Of a stretch of 44,315 nt of DNA, positions 1-7,515 are shown one piece after another (position 1 is the stretch's first letter; each line of letters opens with the position of its first letter). A program made the translations under genes and the position numbers. The notes below the pieces were generated by a model. The model saw only the letters and a program-made list of their open reading frames with translations, made no database searches and was not told the DNA's origin. Source of the stretch: Thermoplasmata archaeon (GTDB lineage Archaea; Thermoplasmatota; Thermoplasmata; Sysuiplasmatales; Sysuiplasmataceae); assembly GCA_021817225.1 (NCBI GenBank), contig JAKAVR010000011.1, forward strand, positions 1 to 44,315. The letters are read 5' to 3'.

Positions 1-1
1 C

Positions 2-55
2 CCTTATGAAGTCGACAAGAAGCTTCCTTGGTTCGACTTCGGCCGATACGTCTGA
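2..55 (+). CDS. C-terminal end of an unidentified protein (partial)
   Basis: An open frame enters from the left edge and ends at TGA 53-55, giving 17 residues that finish in WFDFGRYV. The aromatic, charged tail looks like a real protein end, and the next gene on this strand starts only at 285. Too little is present to name a family. The other two forward frames either stop at once or run on as low-quality sequence. A strong GC-rich inverted repeat lies about 50 bases downstream. Confidence 0.4.
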   Translation, partial: PYEVDKKLPWFDFGRYV

Positions 56-105
56 ACCGTTAACCTTGAGGCTGACACGAATCCTGTTCGACAAGTGCGT
101 TACAC

Positions 106-127
106 CCCTGCGGCAACTACCGCAGGG
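106..127. terminator. Perfect 8-bp inverted repeat after the truncated first gene
   Basis: CCCTGCGG (106-113) and CCGCAGGG (120-127) are perfect inverted arms around a 6-base loop. The site lies in the 229-base gap between the truncated gene and the cupin gene. No T-run follows, so it is not a classic oligo-T archaeal terminator. It could be an RNA 3'-end hairpin or a protein-binding site. I see nothing else in 128-244. Confidence 0.4.
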
Positions 128-246
128 ATGCCGCAATTGCATCGCACCAATTAACACTTTCCGTCCGTGACAAGGCAAGTCCGGATGACGGATGCAGTAA
201 ACTGGTTCGATCGGGAAAGAACTTCAAACAAGACTGCAACCAAAGG

Positions 247-254
247 ATATTAAG
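247..254 (+). promoter_or_regulatory. TATA-like box for the cupin gene
   Basis: ATATTAAG is centred about 35 nt before ATG 285. This predicts a transcript with a very short leader that carries the weak ribosome site CAGGAA. Confidence 0.4.
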
Positions 255-284
255 TCCAATCTGGAATGTGGCACGGGCAGGAAA

Positions 285-635
285 ATGAAGCAGGAATCCG
301 AATTTCATCTTCTGGACAAGCTCGAGTGGAAACAGGTGACCGCTGGCATTCGCACCGGAAAGGCATGGGAGAAGATATTGAGCCTGGATCCTGACACGGG
401 GGCGCATTCCCGCCTGTACATGCTAGAGCCTGGATGCGAGACGGATACTGTCCTGACGCACGATTTCTGGGAGGAAGTCTACATACTGGAGGGAAGCCTT
501 GTGGATACAAGGCTTAGAGACAGGGAATTCGTGGCCGGCTCATACGCGTGCCGCCCCCCGGGAATGGTGCATGGACCCTACAAAGCACCCGGCGGGTGCA
601 AAACATTTGAAGTCAGGTACTACTCCAGGGAATGA
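285..635 (+). CDS. Small cupin-domain protein
   Basis: A 116-residue single-domain protein with the pattern of a ChrR/AraC-type cupin. A first half ends in EEVYILEGSL (about residues 65-74), where the acidic residue plus the following G is the usual cupin turn. The second motif, PPGMVHGPY (about 91-99), carries a metal-binding histidine. The canonical HxH of motif 1 is replaced by THDFWEE, so metal binding is possible but not assured. Cupins of this size act as dioxygenases, isomerases or ligand sensors, and the substrate is unknown. The gene lies 24 nt before the DUF2848 gene on the same strand, so the two probably share a transcript at the edge of the catabolic cluster. The start at ATG 285 is supported by a TATA-like box and CAGGAA. 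Confidence 0.8.
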   Translation: MKQESEFHLLDKLEWKQVTAGIRTGKAWEKILSLDPDTGAHSRLYMLEPGCETDTVLTHDFWEEVYILEGSLVDTRLRDREFVAGSYACRPPGMVHGPYKAPGGCKTFEVRYYSRE

Positions 636-659
636 AGAATCATTTGGCAGGTTCCAGCC

Positions 660-1334
660 ATGAAGACAGTCCAGTTTGTTATCAGGTCAAGGGAAGGCAG
701 CGGTGAACTGAAGTTCGCCATGAAACATGTTATTTGCGCCGGTTTCACTGGAAGGGATCAGGCATCCGTACAGGAACATGTGAGGGAGCTCGCAAGGATG
801 GGAGTGATGCCTCCTGCATCCATACCGGCAGCCTATAACGTCCCTGACAGTCTCGTCACTTCGGAAGACAGCATAACGGTTGATGGAAATATGACCTCAG
901 GTGAGGTCGAGTGTGTAGTCCTCTACGAAGGCAACAGGGCTTACGTGACAGTTGGCAGCGATCACACCGACAGAGAAATGGAAAAGAGGGACATACTGAA
1001 ATCCAAGGAAGCGTGCCCGAAGATTCTCGCGGCTGAAGTCTGGCCATACGAAGATGTGAGCGATCACTGGGACAGGATTGAGCTGAAATCGACTGTCACA
1101 GACGGGGGCAGAGAGAGCATCTACCAGGAGGGAACGCTGGGAGATCTGATGAAGCCGGAGGACATACTGGCAAGAGTAGGCGGAAAGAGTGAGGGCCTCG
1201 TGCTTTACTGCGGAACAATGCCGGTACGCGGCGGCCAGCTGAAATTTGCCGGAAGATTCAGGATGGAGATGCGGGATCCCGTTCTGAACCGTGCCATATC
1301 CCATGAATACGAGATTGTCCTCTCGCCTGAGTGA
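660..1334 (+). CDS. DUF2848 family protein
   Basis: A 224-residue protein that matches the DUF2848 family along its length. The match includes an AGFTGRD motif near residue 28, HVRELARMGV near 40, SGEVE near 80, GSDHTDREME near 99, SKEACPK near 114, and a C-terminal CGTMPVRGG near 183. The biochemical role of the family is not established. From memory its members often occur beside enzymes of carboxylic-acid and ring-compound breakdown, and here it follows the cupin by 24 nt and faces an amidohydrolase. The conserved GSDHTDRE stretch, with clustered Asp, His and Glu, suggests a metal or acid-binding pocket; that is inference. The length is normal for the family. The start ATG 660 has AGG about 12 nt upstream. 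Confidence 0.85.
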   Translation: MKTVQFVIRSREGSGELKFAMKHVICAGFTGRDQASVQEHVRELARMGVMPPASIPAAYNVPDSLVTSEDSITVDGNMTSGEVECVVLYEGNRAYVTVGSDHTDREMEKRDILKSKEACPKILAAEVWPYEDVSDHWDRIELKSTVTDGGRESIYQEGTLGDLMKPEDILARVGGKSEGLVLYCGTMPVRGGQLKFAGRFRMEMRDPVLNRAISHEYEIVLSPE

Positions 1335-1363
1335 GCGAAAAGCGGATCCGGCGCGGCATCGAA

Positions 1364-1404
1364 CTGACTTCGTTTGGGCCTCCGCCGGATGGAGGCTGAG
1401 TCAG
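1364..1404. terminator. Two-part hairpin between convergent genes
   Basis: GCCTCC (1378-1383) pairs with GGAGGC (1391-1396). An outer arm CTGACT (1364-1369) pairs with AGTCAG (1399-1404). The structure lies between the convergent DUF2848 and amidohydrolase genes, so it could end or stabilise transcripts from both sides. No long T-run is present. Confidence 0.45.
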
Positions 1405-1426
1405 TCTGTCTACACTCCGAAGTCAA

Positions 1427-2455
1427 TCACTTCACTTTCAGCACTTTCAATGCATTGAGCCCAAATATCCTTGCCCTGTCCTCTTCATGTATTTTCAATT
1501 CCTGAATGCATTTGATTGAGCGTTCAATGAAATCCATTCCACCACCGTCTCCATAAGGATAGTCGGACGCGAAGACACATCTCTCCGGAGTAAAGAAAGA
1601 GATGGCACACTCGACAGCCGGGGTATAGTAGATGGCTGTATCTGCATAAACATTCTGGAAGATGGAAAGCGGATCTTCAAACGAACTCAGACCTGCAAGA
1701 TCCCTCGCGTAGCTTGAGAAGAGAACTTTCAGGCGCATGTTGAAAAAGGGGAACATTGCGCCGCCGTGAGGCACTATTATCTTCAGGTTGGGCAGCTTTT
1801 TCAACTTCCCGCTAAGGGCAAGTCTTGAAACAGTCAGAGTCACGTCGAACGGCCAGCCGAAAACAAGGTTGAGGTTGTACTGGGCGCCTACGGACTTGGC
1901 GGACACCGGGACTGTAGGGTGCACATACAGGGGGACGCCGAGCGAATCTGCCGCTTTCAGTATCGGTTCAAACTCGGGGGCATCAAGGAATTTGCCGTTT
2001 ATGTTTGCGTAAGTCATTATTCCCTTCAGTCCGAGCTCGTTAACGGCCCTCTTCAATTCATCCACCGCTTCCGCAGGTTTTGAGAATGGCAGGGAAGCCA
2101 GTCCGGTGAAGTGGCCAGGATACTTTTCAATCATGCCGGATATTTCATCGTTTATCGCTCGTGAAACCGGCAGCGCAAGCCGTTCGCCGAAAATATCCGG
2201 CCCCGGGGAGGGAAATGACAGTACTTCCATGTCGATCCCCGCCTTGACCATCTTCTTCACCCTTGACTCCGGCTCTTCGAAGAGGTTGTCAGGAAGCGCG
2301 TTGAAACGTTCCTTTGTTGCTTCGTCATAGAGAAGGAGACCACCGCTGGAATCGGTCTGAACCTTGATCTGGCCATTTTCCTTTAGTGCAAGATCAACAG
2401 CCTTTTTCGGAAAGACATGCGTCTGGAAGTCGACTACAACATTTCCCTGTATCAT
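1427..2455 (-). CDS. Amidohydrolase, ACMSD-like (Amidohydro_2 family)
   Basis: About 342 residues of the metal-dependent TIM-barrel family that includes aminocarboxymuconate-semialdehyde decarboxylase and resorcylate or carboxyvanillate decarboxylases. Visible landmarks are VDFQTHVFP near the N-terminus, YVHPTVPVS in the middle, IVPHGGAMFPF at about two thirds, and FASDYPYGDGG near the end, which carries the catalytic Asp. The first metal motif, normally DxHxH, reads DFQTH, so one His ligand is Gln. Family members decarboxylate or hydrolyse ring-derived acids, which fits the neighbouring hydroxylase and aldolases. I prefer ATG 2455 because a TATA box at 2478-2485 lies 26-27 nt upstream, giving a leaderless mRNA. 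An in-frame TTG at 2473 is the alternative. Confidence 0.85.
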   Translation of the reverse strand: MIQGNVVVDFQTHVFPKKAVDLALKENGQIKVQTDSSGGLLLYDEATKERFNALPDNLFEEPESRVKKMVKAGIDMEVLSFPSPGPDIFGERLALPVSRAINDEISGMIEKYPGHFTGLASLPFSKPAEAVDELKRAVNELGLKGIMTYANINGKFLDAPEFEPILKAADSLGVPLYVHPTVPVSAKSVGAQYNLNLVFGWPFDVTLTVSRLALSGKLKKLPNLKIIVPHGGAMFPFFNMRLKVLFSSYARDLAGLSSFEDPLSIFQNVYADTAIYYTPAVECAISFFTPERCVFASDYPYGDGGGMDFIERSIKCIQELKIHEEDRARIFGLNALKVLKVK

Positions 2456-2477
2456 CCGGTAAGTATCCGGCAAGCAG

Positions 2478-2485
2478 ATTATATC
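2478..2485 (-). promoter_or_regulatory. TATA box for the amidohydrolase gene
   Basis: GATATAAT on the minus strand is centred about 26 nt before ATG 2455, the spacing expected of an archaeal leaderless gene. It helps choose 2455 over the TTG at 2473. Confidence 0.55.
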
Positions 2486-2590
2486 TTTTCTTCTTTGTGC
2501 GGAGGATACAATTTCTCCGAAGAGGCGATGTTCACGCAGAGTATTCTCGTAAAGCAGACAAGAAGCAATTGAATATCACCGGCATGACAA

Positions 2591-2600
2591 GTTTAAAAAC
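2591..2600 (+). promoter_or_regulatory. TATA box for the molybdenum hydroxylase large subunit
   Basis: GTTTAAAAAC is centred about 23 nt before TTG 2619 and 35 nt before GTG 2631. It shares a divergent intergenic region with the amidohydrolase promoter. Confidence 0.5.
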
Positions 2601-2618
2601 GGATTCGGTGCATGAGGG

Positions 2619-5081
2619 TTGGGGCTCAGCGTGGAGACTATCACAAGGCATCAGCACATCAAGGATTCTTCAGCCGCAGCGCAGCCTACCGAGAAACTCG
2701 TCGGGAAAGATCTTCCTAGACGTGAGGGTTACAGGTTTGTACAGGGCAAAGGGGAGTTTACTGCCGATATCGGCTTTCCTAACGCGCTCCGCATCGCAAT
2801 ATACAGGAGCCCGTACGCACACGCCAGGATTGTGGAAATAGACAAGTCGAAGGCTCTGGCGATACCGGGAGTGGTTGCAGTCTTCACCGGCATGGACATG
2901 ATGGAAAGGGGCCTGAAGAAAGGCAGGATGGGGATGGCGGGGCAGGCGCAGGATCAATATCCCCTTGCAATAGGGAAAGTAAGGTACTTCGGAGAACCGG
3001 TGGCTGCGGTGGTTGCAGACTCGCAGTATACCGCGGAGGACGGTGCAAGTGCCATCGAGGCGAAATTCGAACCACTGGAACCAAGCCTGGATCCGTACAA
3101 GTCTGTCGAGGGAAAGGACACATCGCTTATCCATGAAGAGACGGATAGCAATGTTGCATTCCAGAAAGTGTACACTTACGGCGATGTTGACGGCGAATTC
3201 GCAAAGGCGCAGAAAATAATCAAATTGAACAGGCTGCACGTGCCCAGGTTCACTTCGGCCCCGCTAGAGCCCACCGCAATACAGGCAGACTACAACTGGA
3301 GGCAGAACAGCCTGTACGTGATCGGCAGCCTCAAGTCTTCCGAGGCTACAAGACAGATGCTTGCCAACAACCTTGGAATTCCGTTCACCTCAATCCACAT
3401 GTACATCCCCGATGTAGGCGGTTCGTTCGGAGTGAAGAATCACGGCGAATGGACCCTCCTCATCGCCTGGATAGCAACACAGATGAAGAAACCGGTGAAG
3501 TACGTGTCCGCCCAGTCTGAAATGCTGACCGCATCTCAGCATGCAGAAGAGATATGGTGGGATGCTGAACTTGCAGTGGACCTTGATGGGACAATACGTG
3601 GATTCAGGGCCAGATGCATACACGACCAGGGAGCGTACGGCAGCCTCCGCGGAATAGCAAACCAGCTTCGCAATCCTGCCGAGCAGTACAGGTTCAGGTG
3701 TTTTCAGCTTGACATAAGTGAGGTTCTGACGAACAAGGTGCCTTGTGGTTCCAACAGAGGTTATGCAAAACTCCATCATGTCTTCATGCTGGAAAGACTG
3801 ATCGACGCAGCTTCTCATGAGCTTGGCATCGATCCGGTGGAGATAAGGCGGAAGAACCTTGTCCGGCCGGATGAGATGCCGTATATCGCGCCAAACGGTG
3901 CTGTTTACGACGGAGGTGACTACCCGGAACTTCTGAAGCGAACAATGGAACTGTTTGACTATTCTGGCTTCAGGACGAAGCAGGCCGAACTCAGGAAACA
4001 GGGCAGGTACATTGGAATAGGGGTTGCGCTTGGCATGGAGTCGAACCCTTCAACAGAGGCGAAGGAACTCAACGTCCTCCCCCTTGAGCTTGTGTCCAGG
4101 GGTACAGGGAATCAGGAGGCTGCCTCCGTGAAGATAGACCAGTTCGGCAAGGTGCTCGTTACCGCCGGTGATATACCACAGGGCCAGGGGCATGAAGTGA
4201 CAAACGCACAGATAGTGGCCGACACGCTTGGGATGCCCTATGACGACATAGTGGTGACAAGCGGCTATGATTCCTGGCGCGATGCTGCAACACCTTTCTC
4301 AATAACAGCCAGCTGCAGATGGGCCGTGCTCGGAACTGGCGCACTCCTGGGAGCTTCAAAACTTGTCAGGGAGAAGGTGCTCAGGGTCGGGGCATATGTG
4401 CTCAACTCGAACGACGTCGACCTGATCGGCGGCACAGTTGTGGACCGCGCATCCGGCAACAGCGTTACAGTGAAGGAGATAGCGCGCCTTGCATACGTCG
4501 ACCTTGAAAAGCTGCCGCCCGGAGTGGAACCCGGTCTGGAGGCAAGATATGTTTACAAGGCAAAGTACGACATGGCGGGTGGAAGGGCGATTCCTGACGA
4601 AAAGGGATATTCGAATCTTTCGATGTCGTATGCGGCCGAGGCTACATTCGTTGCGGTTGAGGTTGATTCCGAAACGCATGAAATCAAATTGCTCAACATA
4701 AGCAAGACCGGGGACTGCGGCAGGCAGATAAACCCGGGAGTGGTCGCCTCGCTGGAGCACGGGGCAATCGCAGACCAGGTCGGTTTCGCCCTGTTCATGC
4801 AAATGGTCTACGACGACAACGGCCAGCTGCTAACCTCGACTTTCAAAGACTACGTCGTTCCTCTTGCCGCCGATCTGCCCGGTTACAATCTTGGCCACAT
4901 GGAGACACCGTCGCTGTTCACACCCCTCGGTGTAAAGGGAATGGCTGAAGGGGCCGGGACGCCTGCGGTGGCAACGATTTCTGCCATTGAGGATGCCCTC
5001 GGACCACTTGGGATAAGACTGAGCAGGGTCCACATCTCACCAAGCGACCTTCACGCAATCCTGGGCAGGAAATCGGCGTAG
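2619..5081 (+). CDS. Molybdenum hydroxylase large (Mo-cofactor) subunit, xanthine dehydrogenase/CoxL family
   Basis: Up to 820 residues; usual family length is 760-800. The N-terminal a/b-hammerhead domain (about 25-140) shows the RREGYRFVQGKGEF and YRSPYAHARI patterns. The Mo-cofactor domain follows, with DVGGSFGVKN near 265, an active-site loop reading CGSNRGYAK near 380, ERLIDAASHELGIDP, and a C-terminal GVKGMAEGAGTPA whose Glu matches the catalytic glutamate. The loop lacks the AYRCSFR signature of copper-containing CO dehydrogenase, so a ring or aldehyde hydroxylase is more likely than true CODH. The FAD subunit (7516-8442) is on the other strand and no 2Fe-2S subunit is in the window. 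The start is TTG 2619, or GTG 2631, which has GGTTGGGG upstream. Confidence 0.9.
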   Translation: MGLSVETITRHQHIKDSSAAAQPTEKLVGKDLPRREGYRFVQGKGEFTADIGFPNALRIAIYRSPYAHARIVEIDKSKALAIPGVVAVFTGMDMMERGLKKGRMGMAGQAQDQYPLAIGKVRYFGEPVAAVVADSQYTAEDGASAIEAKFEPLEPSLDPYKSVEGKDTSLIHEETDSNVAFQKVYTYGDVDGEFAKAQKIIKLNRLHVPRFTSAPLEPTAIQADYNWRQNSLYVIGSLKSSEATRQMLANNLGIPFTSIHMYIPDVGGSFGVKNHGEWTLLIAWIATQMKKPVKYVSAQSEMLTASQHAEEIWWDAELAVDLDGTIRGFRARCIHDQGAYGSLRGIANQLRNPAEQYRFRCFQLDISEVLTNKVPCGSNRGYAKLHHVFMLERLIDAASHELGIDPVEIRRKNLVRPDEMPYIAPNGAVYDGGDYPELLKRTMELFDYSGFRTKQAELRKQGRYIGIGVALGMESNPSTEAKELNVLPLELVSRGTGNQEAASVKIDQFGKVLVTAGDIPQGQGHEVTNAQIVADTLGMPYDDIVVTSGYDSWRDAATPFSITASCRWAVLGTGALLGASKLVREKVLRVGAYVLNSNDVDLIGGTVVDRASGNSVTVKEIARLAYVDLEKLPPGVEPGLEARYVYKAKYDMAGGRAIPDEKGYSNLSMSYAAEATFVAVEVDSETHEIKLLNISKTGDCGRQINPGVVASLEHGAIADQVGFALFMQMVYDDNGQLLTSTFKDYVVPLAADLPGYNLGHMETPSLFTPLGVKGMAEGAGTPAVATISAIEDALGPLGIRLSRVHISPSDLHAILGRKSA

Positions 5082-5141
5082 GCGCACGGCTGAAAGTTGG
5101 ACTGTCAGTGATAGGAAGCAGATGCCAACGGTATGACTTTC

Positions 5142-5927
5142 TCAATTGCCGGGCTGGCGCACTCCCGAAACTGCCTTCTTGAATTCCCTGGCGAGTATAG
5201 CCGTATCGACGCCGAGCCTCACAATCCTGTAACCTGCCGAAACTGCCTTCCTCGCAGACTCTGTGTCTGTTGCAAGATACGCAACGGCAGCCCCCATTCT
5301 CTTTGCCGTTTCGAATGCCAATTCAGACTGCCTCTTCACTTCATCGCTTGTGCGCTGGAAATGGACACCAAGGGAAATGGACAGATCCAGGGCGCCTACG
5401 ACCATGAACTCTATGCCTGGAACGGAAAGTATGCTCTCGAGGTTGGCAACCGTTTCGGCGCTTTCAACCATTACACCTATCATTGTTTCGTCATCGGACT
5501 GCCTGCCCATTTCAAGCGTGGGATGGTTCCAGCCGAAAGATCTGCCTGTGCCACCGCTCCTGAGTGTTCTGCCGTCAAAGGGAAAGAATTTGGTGGTCTT
5601 TACCGCCCTTTCGGCGTCTGACCTGTCCCTTACATCTGTGAAGAGTATGTTGAGTATGCCGCAATCAAGCACTTTTCCGATGAGCTTGTCGTCGCTCAGA
5701 GGTATCCTGACGAGCGGTGAAATGCCAGCTGCCTCGCATGTCCTTGCAAGGTCCTCAAGGGAATAGATGTCGTAAGGGCTGAAGCCGTTGTGCTCAAAAT
5801 CGAGCCATACAAAATCCATACCTGAACTGCCAGCAAGTTCAATTACAGTATGATTGAAAGTCTGGACAGCAACACCGAAAGGCACGCCGCCCGCCTTTAG
5901 TATCTCCTTCATCCTGTTCCTGCCCAT
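5142..5927 (-). CDS. HpcH/HpaI-type aldolase
   Basis: About 261 residues of the class II pyruvate aldolase family, whose members cleave 4-hydroxy-2-oxo acids such as 4-hydroxy-2-oxoheptanedioate, an end step of meta-cleavage pathways. Landmarks are MDFVWLDFEHNGFS near the N-terminus (the acid-His pair), PLVRIP (active-site Arg), MVESAETV (metal-binding Glu) and GALDLSISLG (metal-binding Asp region). The open frame continues 77 codons upstream into the preceding gene. ATG 5927 is chosen because GGAGTGA lies 5 nt before it and the protein then has family length; ATG 5912 is the alternative. It faces the hydroxylase large-subunit gene and follows the DapA-like gene by 62 nt. Confidence 0.85.
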   Translation of the reverse strand: MGRNRMKEILKAGGVPFGVAVQTFNHTVIELAGSSGMDFVWLDFEHNGFSPYDIYSLEDLARTCEAAGISPLVRIPLSDDKLIGKVLDCGILNILFTDVRDRSDAERAVKTTKFFPFDGRTLRSGGTGRSFGWNHPTLEMGRQSDDETMIGVMVESAETVANLESILSVPGIEFMVVGALDLSISLGVHFQRTSDEVKRQSELAFETAKRMGAAVAYLATDTESARKAVSAGYRIVRLGVDTAILAREFKKAVSGVRQPGN

Positions 5928-5989
5928 TCGCGTCACTCCGATGATATAAACGTCCCTGCCATATGTTGAACTGCCCCCAACGGCGCGGT

Positions 5990-6898
5990 TCACATCCTGC
6001 CCGCAAAGGCAGCCAGGCCGATATTGTCGAGCATCTTCCTTATCCCTTCGGTATCCGATTTTGACATGCCCCCGAAGGGAGGATAAGGCTCTCCAAGCTC
6101 TATTCCGAGCAGGCCCATTGCATATTTCAATATCGGAGTCAGCCCGAGATCTGCCCACTTTCCGGGGAACTGGTGGAACTTGCGCTGGAGCTCGGCCGCC
6201 CGGCCGAAATCCCCTTCGGTGTAGGCTTTCACTATGCCTGCTGCAATGGCGGCAAGCGGTGGCGGCATTGTCGCCCCCGAACCACCGAGCATAAGTGTCG
6301 GCAGCAGCATTTCATTGGTTGTAAAATACCTGGCAAGTCCCGCATGGTCTATCTCCTCGATGAGTCTCCCGATCCTGCGCATGTCCCTTGAACTCTCCTT
6401 GAAATATTTCACAGAATCAATGGATGCTATTTCAACCATGGTTTCAGGCGGCACATCTGCTCCCGGACCCGCATTGAGGTAGCACACGATAGGCAGGCTC
6501 GTGTTCTTGGCAGCCTCCTTGAAATATTCGACCATTTGCCTGCCCGAGGGTTTTCCCCCGAAAGGCCTGAGTGGAGCAAGAAGCTGCACAGCTTCGGCGT
6601 TGACATGCTCCGCTTCCCTGCACAGTTCGACAACCGTTTTTATTGATGGGTGGGAAACACCGACAACGACAGGGCACCTGTTGCCTGTGAGTTCCACCGT
6701 CTTTCGTATGAGCTCCTTCCTCTCATCCATCCCAAGGTATTGGTATTCCTGGGCCTCGACACCGGCTGCCGTTATTGCGCTGGGACTGCACTTTTCAATG
6801 ATATAGTCGATTTCGGCCCGAAGGGCGTCATAGTCGACCATGTACCGGGCCGTGAAGGGGGTTAGCGGCGGAATGATCAGGCCAGGGACCTTTATCAC
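5990..6898 (-). CDS. Dihydrodipicolinate synthase/N-acetylneuraminate lyase (DapA) family protein
   Basis: About 302 residues of the class I, Schiff-base aldolase family. Seen are GLIIPPLTPF at the N-terminus, AAGVEAQEY where family members bind the keto acid, VCYLNAGP with the conserved Tyr, and SVKYFKESSRD with the Schiff-base Lys. The usual GxxGE glycine motif is modified, so this is unlikely to be the lysine-biosynthetic DapA. Family relatives act as hydratase-aldolases on ring-cleavage products, which fits the cluster; that is inference. The frame has no ATG at the correct N-terminus. It starts at GTG 6898 or TTG 6901, directly after the stop of the CoxG-like gene (6903-6905), indicating translational coupling. 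Confidence 0.8.
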   Translation of the reverse strand: MIKVPGLIIPPLTPFTARYMVDYDALRAEIDYIIEKCSPSAITAAGVEAQEYQYLGMDERKELIRKTVELTGNRCPVVVGVSHPSIKTVVELCREAEHVNAEAVQLLAPLRPFGGKPSGRQMVEYFKEAAKNTSLPIVCYLNAGPGADVPPETMVEIASIDSVKYFKESSRDMRRIGRLIEEIDHAGLARYFTTNEMLLPTLMLGGSGATMPPPLAAIAAGIVKAYTEGDFGRAAELQRKFHQFPGKWADLGLTPILKYAMGLLGIELGEPYPPFGGMSKSDTEGIRKMLDNIGLAAFAGRM

Positions 6899-6902
6899 CA
6901 AT

Positions 6903-7361
6903 CTACGAAGCCCCCGCCGTTCCGCTCTTCTCGATAGCCTCCTTGATTGCTTCAATGAACCTGCCCGCATTCTTCTTCACGGCAGGGCTGATCATGCCAC
7001 CGGCGATTGTTGCTATCTTGCCGTGCATGTCGGCACTCGCAGCCCATGCGACTTTTGTCCCGGGATCCAACCTCGTAAGGTTGAATTCAAAAAGAATATC
7101 CACGATGCTTCCAACTCCGCTGCCCTTTCCAACAACGTTTGCCTTCAGTGGGGGCTCCTTGCTTTCGATCCTGAAGCTGAAGTTCATCGTTCCCTTGATA
7201 AAGCCGACACCCACCTTGAGCTTCAGCTGGATATTGTTCTCGTCAACTATGTTGTAGGACTCCACATCAGGGAGCTTTGTGCATACAAAGTTTGGGTCGG
7301 TTATCAGGCTAAACACACGTTCCGGTTCAGCTGAAATGCTGAATTCTCCTCCGAATTTCAT
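6903..7361 (-). CDS. CoxG-like SRPBCC protein (carbon monoxide dehydrogenase subunit G family)
   Basis: A 152-residue START/SRPBCC-fold protein. The N-terminal MKFGGEFSISAEPERVFSLI and central GKGSGVGSIVD...FNL, followed by GTKVAWAASADMHGKIA, are the CoxG pattern. CoxG proteins accompany molybdenum hydroxylases; in CO dehydrogenase systems one has been linked to membrane attachment of the enzyme. This copy lacks the long C-terminal membrane tail of some CoxG proteins and ends in a short helix. It lies between the FAD-subunit gene (154 nt upstream) and the DapA-like gene, which begins 4 nt after its end. The minus-strand sequence GAGGTAGCTTGA before ATG 7361 gives a ribosome site. Confidence 0.85.
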   Translation of the reverse strand: MKFGGEFSISAEPERVFSLITDPNFVCTKLPDVESYNIVDENNIQLKLKVGVGFIKGTMNFSFRIESKEPPLKANVVGKGSGVGSIVDILFEFNLTRLDPGTKVAWAASADMHGKIATIAGGMISPAVKKNAGRFIEAIKEAIEKSGTAGAS

Positions 7362-7515
7362 TCAAGCTACCTCATATAGATTACAAGTTCTGTCTCTGAT
7401 TCCCATCGGTAAACTTCCAATTGCCTTGACACTTTCGGCTGTCTTCAGAAATAAATTCGTATCTTCCATCCTTTCATCCCGGCGATTGTTCCCGTAAGGC
7501 AGAGGAAAGGCGCTT

